In this document: one piece after another, positions 1 to 4,714 of the stretch
Layout of the letters: every line of letters starts with the position of its first letter
How positions within the stretch are numbered: the stretch's first letter is position 1
Notes under the pieces: generated by a model
Told to the model about the DNA's origin: nothing
What the model saw: the letters and a program-made list of their open reading frames with translations, nothing else
The model's database searches: none
Translations under genes and position numbers: made by a program
Source: Candidatus Saccharimonadota bacterium
GTDB lineage: Bacteria > Patescibacteriota > Saccharimonadia > Saccharimonadales > Saccharimonadaceae
Assembly (NCBI GenBank): GCA_017652715.1
Contig: JAGCAL010000005.1
Location: forward strand, 1-7,838
Length of the DNA stretch: 7,838 nt
Direction: 5' to 3'

Positions 1-133
1 GTTTTCGTGTATTTATTTACTAGGTTATCTTCATCTACTCCTTTAAGATCACTTGTACATGTTACCGTAATCGTCGCCGAACCCTCAACCTCATCATATC
101 CATAAGGAGATTCCTTTTCCGATATTTCATACT
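1..133 (-). repeat. Left arm of 133-bp inverted repeat (antisense copy of part of the surface-protein gene)
   Basis: This arm is the reverse complement of 207-339 (position i pairs with 340-i). The only mismatch is C95 opposite A245. Read on the minus strand it encodes the same peptide as the right arm, with one Asn-to-Asp change. On that strand an in-frame TAG lies two codons beyond the repeat in the spacer, so the copy has no usable start inside the window. The arm begins at base 1, so its true left limit cannot be seen. It is most likely an inverted chimera from amplification or a contig-end artefact; a real partial gene duplication is the alternative. Confidence 0.9.
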
Positions 134-964
134 GAAACTACTAATGATGACGGCGTAATCGAGATTGAGGTTCCGATTTCCGAAGACGAAGCTGAAGAAG
201 AGTTTAAGTATGAAATATCGGAAAAGGAATCTCCTTATGGATATAATGAGGTTGAGGGTTCGGCGACGATTACGGTAACATGTACAAGTGATCTTAAAGG
301 AGTAGATGAAGATAACCTAGTAAATAAATACACGAAAACTTGTGAGTACAAAAAGACTGGTGATGATGGATTTGTGTGGGATGAGGAAGCAAAAAGAGTA
401 ATTGTTACAAATTTACGAAGTTTGGCTGGGTCATTAACGATAAAGAAGATTTTCTTGGGTGTGTCGGCAGCGGAGTTAAATGATTTAACATTTACGATTA
501 CTGGACCAGAAGATTTTGGTGAGGATGGCGAGATAGAAATTATGTTTAGTGATGATTGTACGATCTCTGGAGATACGGCAATTTGTGAAATTGATGTTAA
601 AGTTCCGACTGGTGAATATACTGTCAAAGAGAATAATGCTGAGATCGGTGGCTATGAATTAACAGTAGAGGGCGATGGTGAGATTAGAGAGATCGAGAAG
701 GATGATGACGTGGAGTTTGTGATTAGCAATACTTATGAAAAGATTCCGCCGACTTCTTGCGAAGATGGTGGTGAATGTGGTGGTGGGGAAGAAGTACCAA
801 TTAAGCCGGATACTGGGGTGTTTACGGGCGGAAATAACGGTGGAGCAACTATAAATAATAGTATGATTTATTCCGTAAAGGTAGTAGCTATTATTGCCTT
901 GATTAGTACTAGCTTAATCGCCGTCAATATAAGAGAAGTTGAGAAATATAAGACGAAGAGATAG
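134..964 (+). CDS. Wall-anchored surface protein with SpaA/Cna_B-like domains, 5' end missing
   Basis: The frame is open from the inverted-repeat junction at 134 to TAG at 962-964. No credible start is visible: a GTG at 374 is in frame, but protein-like sequence continues upstream of it, so the gene is cut off at its 5' end. Two beta-rich modules can be read. The first (about 134-415) contains E-K-E-S-P-Y-G-Y and ends in V-T-N-L. The second (about 430-735) has G-E-Y-T-V-K-E-N and ends in I-S-N-T-Y-E. These patterns resemble SpaA/Cna_B prealbumin-like repeats of Gram-positive pilins and adhesins, some of which carry Lys-Asn isopeptide bonds. A Gly/Cys-rich linker follows, then KPDTG (803-817), a hydrophobic helix (about 863-925) and a basic tail with K-Y-K-T-K-R. 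That order matches a sortase-type sorting signal, although Leu of LPXTG is replaced by Lys. The protein is probably exposed at the cell surface, perhaps in contact with the host bacterium; the specific ligand cannot be inferred. Confidence 0.75.
   Translation, partial: ETTNDDGVIEIEVPISEDEAEEEFKYEISEKESPYGYNEVEGSATITVTCTSDLKGVDEDNLVNKYTKTCEYKKTGDDGFVWDEEAKRVIVTNLRSLAGSLTIKKIFLGVSAAELNDLTFTITGPEDFGEDGEIEIMFSDDCTISGDTAICEIDVKVPTGEYTVKENNAEIGGYELTVEGDGEIREIEKDDDVEFVISNTYEKIPPTSCEDGGECGGGEEVPIKPDTGVFTGGNNGGATINNSMIYSVKVVAIIALISTSLIAVNIREVEKYKTKR
207..339 (+). repeat. Right arm of the 133-bp inverted repeat
   Basis: This arm pairs with 1-133 across a 73-bp spacer (134-206). It lies inside an uninterrupted coding frame that continues to the stop at 964, so this is the sense, probably original, copy. 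A transcript spanning both arms would fold into a very long hairpin, which would be unusual within a coding gene. Confidence 0.9.
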
Positions 965-982
965 AAGATTAGTACGGGAAAA

Positions 983-1011
983 TTGACAAATAAGTGTAAG
1001 TGTGATATAAT
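983..1011 (+). promoter_or_regulatory. Consensus sigma70-type promoter P1
   Basis: TTGACA (983-988), a 17-bp spacer and TATAAT (1006-1011), with TGa directly before the -10 (extended -10). Predicted start is near 1018. Both hexamers are perfect, but an intrinsic terminator begins only about 11 nt after the start, so the default product would be an RNA of about 40 nt. Confidence 0.8.
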
Positions 1012-1028
1012 CATAAGATAGAGTGAAT

Positions 1029-1057
1029 AATCCCCTGCCACCAGGGGATTTTCTCTT
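1029..1057 (+). terminator. Intrinsic terminator between the surface gene and rplF
   Basis: A 9-bp stem (1029-1037 with 1042-1050, AATCCCCTG / CAGGGGATT) carries a 4-nt loop and is followed by TTCTCTT, a broken U-tract. It can end transcription from the surface-protein gene and from P1. Its U-tract runs into the -35 of the next promoter. Confidence 0.8.
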
Positions 1058-1084
1058 GTCATTTTGGAATTTTCGTGATATAAT
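1056..1084 (+). promoter_or_regulatory. Promoter P2 of the rplF-rplR-rpsE-rplO operon
   Basis: TTGTCA (1056-1061), a 17-bp spacer and TATAAT (1079-1084), with TGa forming an extended -10. Predicted start is near 1091, giving a 25-nt leader. A weak Shine-Dalgarno, AAGGGA (1104-1109), lies 6 nt before the rplF ATG. Confidence 0.8.
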
Positions 1085-1115
1085 AGATTCGATATTAACA
1101 TAAAAGGGAAAAGAT

Positions 1116-1652
1116 ATGAGTCGTATCGGAAAACAACCTGTCGAAATTCCGGCGGGAGTGACAATCACGGTCGGCGAGAGTGAAATTACTGTCGCGGGCC
1201 CGAAGGGTCAACTCGTCGTTCCGGTTCAACCGAAAACTAAGGTTAAGGTTGAGGGTACACAGGCTATCGTCACAAGAGATGACGACGAGCCGAAGTCTCG
1301 AGCTTGGCACGGTCTTCAGAGAGCATTATTAAATAATGCAGTGAAGGGTGTCACTAAAGGCTACGAGAAAAAACTAGAAATTAATGGCGTTGGGTATCGG
1401 CTTTCTGGCGGTGGTCAGGAAATCGAGATGGCGCTTGGGTTTTCGCACCCGGTAAAGTATAGAGCTCCTGAGGGGGTTCAACTTGCTACCAATAAAATGG
1501 AGATTACCGTGTCTGGTATCGATAAGCAGAAAGTTGGTCAAGTAGCAGCTGAGATTCGGGCACTAAAGAAACCTGAACCATACAAGGGTAAAGGGATTAA
1601 GTATGTTGATGAAGTCATCCTAAGGAAGGCTGGAAAGGCTGGTAAGAAATAA
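1116..1652 (+). CDS. rplF: 50S ribosomal protein L6 (uL6)
   Basis: This 178-residue protein has the usual length of bacterial L6. It starts M-S-R-I-G-K-Q-P-V-E-I-P, the typical L6 N-terminus, and shows the two related domains of the family. The rRNA-contact region near the C-terminus, Y-K-G-K-G-I-K-Y-V-D-E, is intact. L6 binds 23S rRNA near the sarcin-ricin loop and the factor-binding site of the large subunit. It is the first gene of a four-gene operon with its own promoter, whereas in most bacteria rplF sits inside the long spc operon after rpsH. The stop codon overlaps the rplR start by one base (TAATG), which implies translational coupling. Confidence 0.97.
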   Translation: MSRIGKQPVEIPAGVTITVGESEITVAGPKGQLVVPVQPKTKVKVEGTQAIVTRDDDEPKSRAWHGLQRALLNNAVKGVTKGYEKKLEINGVGYRLSGGGQEIEMALGFSHPVKYRAPEGVQLATNKMEITVSGIDKQKVGQVAAEIRALKKPEPYKGKGIKYVDEVILRKAGKAGKK

Positions 1653-1981
1653 TGAAAGCTATTGATCGCGCAAGAAGAACTCGTGCTAAGATTCATGGTA
1701 CTGCCAAGAGGCCGCGTCTAACTGTTCATTTCAGCAATCAGCACATTACTGCTCAGATTGTTGATGATGACAAGAAGATGACTTTAGTTTATGCTACTAC
1801 GGTTGGTTCGAAAATTACCGGTTCTAAAACTGAGAAAGCTATGAAGATTGGCGAGGAAATCGCAAAGAAAGCAAAGACCGCTAAGGTTAAAAGCGTAGTC
1901 TTTGACCGAGGGTCAAAATTATATGCTGGTCGCATGAGCGCACTTGCTGATGCTGCCCGTAAGGAAGGATTGGAGTTTTAA
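1652..1981 (+). CDS. rplR: 50S ribosomal protein L18 (uL18)
   Basis: This 109-residue protein is slightly shorter than the roughly 117 residues of E. coli L18, with the shortening at the N-terminus. The family core is clear: R-P-R-L-T-V-H-F-S-N-Q-H-I near residues 20-32, V-V-F-D-R-G near 82-87, then Y-A-G-R and a C-terminal A-R-K-E-G-L-E-F. L18 binds 5S rRNA and helps place it in the central protuberance of the large subunit. The start ATG shares a base with the rplF stop and no strong Shine-Dalgarno is seen, so re-initiation after rplF is likely. One base separates its stop codon from the rpsE ATG. Confidence 0.96.
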   Translation: MKAIDRARRTRAKIHGTAKRPRLTVHFSNQHITAQIVDDDKKMTLVYATTVGSKITGSKTEKAMKIGEEIAKKAKTAKVKSVVFDRGSKLYAGRMSALADAARKEGLEF

Positions 1982-1982
1982 G

Positions 1983-2759
1983 ATGGCAGATGCTACTGAT
2001 AAAAAAGCCCCAAGAGTAATTAATAAGTCGGGTACGCTAAAGATGGACGACAAAGTCGCCGCTACGAAGCAGACTCGTGATATTTCTGGGCGCAAGATGG
2101 ACCGTCGCCGTCGCCGTGATCGCGTGCGTGGTGAGGTTGGTCCAAAAGAATTTGATGAGATTACTATCGCTGTAGATCGCGTTTCGCGTACCGTAGCTGG
2201 TGGACGTCGTATGCGCTTTAAAGCTTTGGTTGCTGTTGGTAATCATAAGAAAAAAGTTGGTGTTGGTGTTGCTAAAGGTAACGATGTAACTACGGCCGTT
2301 GCTAAGGCGACTTCGAAGGCGAAGAAGGCGATGGTAACTTTCAATATGGACGACGAGACGATTTGTCACGAAGTTCGTACGAAGGTTACGGGAGCTGATG
2401 TGCTTTTGAAGCCGGCTGCTCCTGGTACTGGTATTATTGCTGGTGGAACTGTACGTTCGATTATGGGTCTTACCGGAGTTAAGAACTTGATTTCGAAATC
2501 TCTTGGTTCGACAAATAAGGTAAATATTGCTTATGCGGTTATCGAGGGGCTACGTCAACAAGTTTTACGTACAAACTGGGTTTGTAACGAAGGTAAGAAG
2601 GTTGCTGAGCCGGTAGAGAAGAAAACTGCTGAAGTAGCTGAGAAGAAAGCTGCCAAGTCGGTTGAGAAAAAAGCTGAGAAAAAAGCCGAAGCGACTGAGA
2701 AGAAAGCTGTGAAAGCGAAAAAGACTGCTCCGAAGAAAACTGAAAAGGAGAAGAAATAA
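1983..2759 (+). CDS. rpsE: 30S ribosomal protein S5 (uS5) with long basic N- and C-terminal extensions
   Basis: The start at 1983 is chosen because GGAG (1972-1975) lies 7 nt upstream and the ATG follows the rplR stop. An ATG at 1944 would add 13 residues that only read rplR in another frame. The protein has 258 residues, against 167 in E. coli. The S5 core spans about residues 56-205: the N-terminal double-stranded-RNA-binding-like fold begins at I-A-V-D-R-V-S-R-T-V, and the second domain contains A-P-G-T-G-I-I-A-G-G and S-T-N. Before it lies a roughly 50-residue charged extension with R-R-R-R-R-D-R. After it lies a roughly 50-residue tail of repeated E-K-K-A units (about residues 208-258). 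S5 acts in decoding fidelity and small-subunit assembly. The tails are probably disordered and may contact rRNA; that is inference. The stop overlaps the rplO start, with no rpmD between. Confidence 0.96.
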   Translation: MADATDKKAPRVINKSGTLKMDDKVAATKQTRDISGRKMDRRRRRDRVRGEVGPKEFDEITIAVDRVSRTVAGGRRMRFKALVAVGNHKKKVGVGVAKGNDVTTAVAKATSKAKKAMVTFNMDDETICHEVRTKVTGADVLLKPAAPGTGIIAGGTVRSIMGLTGVKNLISKSLGSTNKVNIAYAVIEGLRQQVLRTNWVCNEGKKVAEPVEKKTAEVAEKKAAKSVEKKAEKKAEATEKKAVKAKKTAPKKTEKEKK

Positions 2760-3226
2760 TGAAATACAATGATTTAGAGGTGACCAGGAATACGCGTCCT
2801 TCCCGTAAGGGTCGTGGTATCTCGGCCGGTCAAGGTAAAACTGCCGGTAGGGGTACTAAGGGGCAAAAAGCCCGTGCTGGTCATAATAAGATGCCAGTAG
2901 GCTTTATGGGTGGCCAGCGTGCTATTATGCAGGCTGTGCCGAAACTCAAGGGCTTTAAGTCTATTCATGCTAAGGCTGAGGTGGTTTATACCGATAGGCT
3001 AAATGATTTAAAAGGTAAAGTTGATAATATTGTCCTAGCGGATAAGGGTTTGATCGCTAATCCTTATCAGAAGGTTAAGGTAATATCTCGTGGTGAGTTG
3101 ACTACTAAGATTGACTTAGAGACACAATTTGCTTCGAAATCGGCTGTTGCTGCGATAAAGAAAGCTGGCGGGACTTTCAAGAAGGTGGCGATTTTAAAGC
3201 GTTCGTCATCGAAAACGGAAAAATAA
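2759..3226 (+). CDS. rplO: 50S ribosomal protein L15 (uL15)
   Basis: This 155-residue protein is close to the usual length of about 144-150. The N-terminal Gly/Arg-rich extension that threads into 23S rRNA is present (R-K-G-R-G-I-S-A-G-Q-G-K-T-A-G-R-G), as is the M-P-V-G-F-M-G-G-Q segment. The C-terminal globular domain contains K-V-I-S-R-G-E-L and the closing I-K-K-A-G-G. L15 is a late-assembly protein of the large subunit. Its ATG overlaps the rpsE stop (TAATG) and is served by AAGGAG (2745-2750), 8 nt upstream. It is the last gene of this operon. In most bacteria secY follows rplO, but here a terminator follows immediately. Confidence 0.96.
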   Translation: MKYNDLEVTRNTRPSRKGRGISAGQGKTAGRGTKGQKARAGHNKMPVGFMGGQRAIMQAVPKLKGFKSIHAKAEVVYTDRLNDLKGKVDNIVLADKGLIANPYQKVKVISRGELTTKIDLETQFASKSAVAAIKKAGGTFKKVAILKRSSSKTEK

Positions 3227-3238
3227 AACAGGAGAATG

Positions 3239-3264
3239 AAATTAGCCCTTCGGGGCTAATTTTT
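3239..3264 (+). terminator. Intrinsic terminator of the ribosomal operon, UUCG tetraloop
   Basis: A perfect 8-bp stem, ATTAGCCC (3241-3248) with GGGCTAAT (3253-3260), can be extended by two A-U pairs. It is closed by a TTCG tetraloop and followed by a T-run. It starts 14 nt after the rplO stop codon. Confidence 0.92.
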
Positions 3265-3265
3265 G

Positions 3266-3274
3266 TGATATAAT
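3266..3274 (+). promoter_or_regulatory. Extended -10 promoter of the FKBP gene
   Basis: TGaTATAAT (3266-3274), identical in its GTGATATAAT core to P1 and P2 upstream. No -35 hexamer is visible at the expected position, which falls inside the preceding terminator stem. Predicted start is near 3281, only 3 nt before the ATG at 3284. Confidence 0.7.
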
Positions 3275-3283
3275 GTTTTTATT

Positions 3284-4012
3284 ATGGATGAAAAAGAGTT
3301 AAAAACGAGTGGGAAACAGAGATTCTTTATTATTTTAATTGCGGTTTTGATGCTGGGCTCCGTTATTGCAAGTTATGCGGCCATTATCGCGAACGGCGGG
3401 AAGACGAGCGGGACTTCTGGACAGGATTCAGAGATAGACGAGGCGAAAATTGCCGAGTATGAGGAAGCGTATGATAAGGTAGAAGCGGAGTTTTCAGAGG
3501 CGACGAAGAGCGATTTTGAGAAGTTTATAAAGTATAAATCAGAGATTACGGCTTATAATGAGACGGCGGCGAATTCTGACGGAATACAGACTAAGGATCT
3601 TAAGGATGGGAGTGGTGCGAAGATTGAGGACGGAAGTACGGATTATCTAGCTTATTATGTCGGTTGGTGCGCCGATGAGAGTGTTTTCGATTCTTCGTTT
3701 GATGATAACGATAACCCAACAGCATTTGCGAAGATTCTTGACCCGTCGCTTGGAATGATTGAGGGGTGGACGCTCGGGGTAGAGGGGATGAAGATTGGGG
3801 GGATTAGAGAGATTACGATGCCAGGGGAGCTTGCCTATGGGGATTCGATGGAGATTTGTGGCGGAACGAATAAGCCGCTCAAGTTTATGGTTTATGCGAA
3901 AGAGAAAACCGATGATTTAGTATTTCTATCGAAGAAGCTTGATGATGCTTATATGCGTCTTCAGTACGCTTATTATGGGATGGATTACGATTCGATAAAT
4001 AGCGCTGACTAG
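3284..4012 (+). CDS. Membrane-anchored FKBP-type peptidyl-prolyl cis-trans isomerase
   Basis: The protein has 242 residues. Residues 14-37 form a single hydrophobic segment after a short charged N-terminus, acting as a signal anchor. Residues 50-92 are acidic and helical, possibly a coiled-coil spacer. The FKBP domain spans about 105-207. Family landmarks are visible: Y-Y-V-G (124-127), V-F-D-S-S (134-138), G-M-I-E-G-W (157-162), G-M-K-I-G-G-I-R-E (168-176) and E-L-A-Y-G-D (182-187). By comparison with FKBP12, the residues matching D37, I56, W59 and Y82 are kept, so the domain is probably active. It would speed cis-trans isomerisation of X-Pro bonds in exported proteins outside the membrane. 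Two cysteines, C129 and C192, could form a disulfide there. No Shine-Dalgarno precedes the ATG, so the mRNA is probably leaderless or nearly so. Where other bacteria have secY, this lineage has this gene. Confidence 0.85.
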   Translation: MDEKELKTSGKQRFFIILIAVLMLGSVIASYAAIIANGGKTSGTSGQDSEIDEAKIAEYEEAYDKVEAEFSEATKSDFEKFIKYKSEITAYNETAANSDGIQTKDLKDGSGAKIEDGSTDYLAYYVGWCADESVFDSSFDDNDNPTAFAKILDPSLGMIEGWTLGVEGMKIGGIREITMPGELAYGDSMEICGGTNKPLKFMVYAKEKTDDLVFLSKKLDDAYMRLQYAYYGMDYDSINSAD

Positions 4013-4030
4013 GAAAATGTGGCGAGGCTA

Positions 4031-4059
4031 TTGACTTTTTAAAGAGTTTGTGGTATAAT
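4031..4059 (+). promoter_or_regulatory. Promoter of the orphan membrane-protein gene
   Basis: TTGACT (4031-4036), a 17-bp spacer and TATAAT (4054-4059), with TGg making an extended -10. It is one of the strongest promoters in the window by match to consensus. Predicted start is near 4066, giving a leader of about 59 nt. No clear terminator separates it from the FKBP gene. Confidence 0.82.
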
Positions 4060-4065
4060 TAGGGG

Positions 4066-4124
4066 AGAGACGGGAAATAGGTCCCGATCTAGGATAGCTC
4101 GTTTTTGTCAAAAAGGAGGGGACA
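4066..4124 (+). promoter_or_regulatory. Structured 5' leader able to mask the Shine-Dalgarno
   Basis: Two exclusive folds can be drawn by eye. In the first, CGGGA (4071-4075) pairs with TCCCG (4082-4086). In the second, GTCCC (4081-4085) pairs with GGGAC (4119-4123), directly next to an inner stem of CTC-g-TTTTT (4098-4106) with AAAAA-g-GAG (4110-4118). The second fold buries the full-consensus Shine-Dalgarno AAGGAGG (4113-4119), and the first frees it from the outer pairing. This resembles a translational switch or RNA thermometer. No known riboswitch class is recognised, and the pairings are short. Confidence 0.45.
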
Positions 4125-4619
4125 ATGAGCGATTACTATCATGAGATTACGGTCAGAGTGTTCGATAATCTTTGGCCGTTTGTAGGAATGGCGCTGCTGG
4201 GTATAGTTGTGCTGCTGGGTATATTTAAGTATTCTTTAAAGGATACATCTGAGAGATACATCATCGCCCACAGCACTCTGAAATGTATCGGAAGGAGGAG
4301 GTACACGATATCTTTACGTATGTACTCCGCAATATCCGGCATAGTCTTCGCAGTGATGCTGTATGCCGAAAGTTATCTTGGTGTATACCAAGTCTGCCTG
4401 AATAATTTGAGTGTACGGTACTATTCGCCGCTCTACTTTCGGGCAGCGACGATCGTAGTCGTCGCGACGGCAGGATTGCTGTTTGGTATTATCACTTTCA
4501 TACTTGGTATCTTTGCCGAGACGGCAAGATGTGGATATCTTGTCCGGAAAGTGCTATTTATCAAACGGTATGGAAAAAAGTGCTGGAATGACTCTGGCAT
4601 CTTCTCCCCCCGGTTTTAA
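4125..4619 (+). CDS. Unrecognised small membrane protein with three predicted helices
   Basis: I do not recognise a family. The 164-residue product has three hydrophobic segments, at about residues 17-34, 68-85 and 106-130. The loop between the first two (K35, K39, R44, K53, R57-R59, R65) and the C-terminal region (R141, K142, K147, R148, K151, K152) are basic, so both are probably cytoplasmic, with the N-terminus outside. Four cysteines (54, 91, 136, 153) are scattered. The start is fixed by a perfect AAGGAGG 5 nt upstream. The gene is a single transcription unit: a strong promoter, a structured leader and a terminator that overlaps its stop codon. Leucine codons differ from its neighbours: by my count 8 of 18 are CTG, against about 1 in 20 in the lactate dehydrogenase gene. 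That, with the self-contained unit, suggests acquisition from another genome or a different expression regime. The open frame with good signals makes it a likely real gene; its function is unknown. Confidence 0.75.
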   Translation: MSDYYHEITVRVFDNLWPFVGMALLGIVVLLGIFKYSLKDTSERYIIAHSTLKCIGRRRYTISLRMYSAISGIVFAVMLYAESYLGVYQVCLNNLSVRYYSPLYFRAATIVVVATAGLLFGIITFILGIFAETARCGYLVRKVLFIKRYGKKCWNDSGIFSPRF

Positions 4620-4638
4620 CCGGGGGTTCCTTTTTTTT
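4607..4638 (+). terminator. Intrinsic terminator overlapping the stop codon of the membrane-protein gene
   Basis: A strong GC-rich stem pairs 4607-4614 with 4619-4626 (CCCCCGGT / ACCGGGGG) around a 4-nt loop and is followed by TTCC and eight T residues. The 5' arm encodes the last residues (S-P-R-F) of the upstream protein, and the TAA stop at 4617-4619 lies in the loop and closing pair. Confidence 0.92.
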
Positions 4639-4699
4639 GATATTTTTTGAGTTTTTGATTTTTGTTTTATTAAACCTTCGATTAAATAGGGGTTTAGTT

Positions 4700-4708
4700 T
4701 GGTATAAT
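4700..4708 (+). promoter_or_regulatory. Extended -10 promoter of exonuclease I gene
   Basis: TGgTATAAT (4700-4708) with no convincing -35 at 17 bp. The usual 7-nt step from the end of the -10 puts the transcription start at 4715, exactly the A of the ATG, so the mRNA would be leaderless. Confidence 0.7.
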
Positions 4709-4714
4709 AGTTTT

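Noticed and set aside
1..339. Invertible phase-variation switch
   Set aside because: Recombination between the arms would flip only the 73-bp spacer inside the coding frame. No recombinase gene is nearby, and the left arm starts at the window edge, so a chimera explains it more simply.
374..376. GTG at 374 as the true start of the surface protein
   Set aside because: The same frame is open and protein-like back to 134, with a complete beta-rich module upstream, and no Shine-Dalgarno precedes 374.
868..1310. Minus-strand open frames across the rplF upstream region and the start of rplF
   Set aside because: They overlap a clear promoter, terminator and the conserved rplF frame, show no recognisable protein features and lack their own signals.
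1944..1982. Alternative upstream start for rpsE at 1944
   Set aside because: The extra 13 residues read the end of rplR in another frame, and a better Shine-Dalgarno with correct spacing serves 1983.
3230..3259. A seven-codon frame (M-K-L-A-L-R-G, stop) after AGGAG, directly downstream of rplO
   Set aside because: The gap between AGGAG and the ATG is a single base, too short for normal initiation, and the frame is the 5' arm and loop of the operon terminator. It may be a relic of the ribosome binding site of a lost downstream gene, but nothing supports translation.
4637..4714. N-terminal extension of exonuclease I from the ATG at 4637
   Set aside because: It would start inside the T-run of a strong terminator and include the promoter -10; family similarity begins at 4715.
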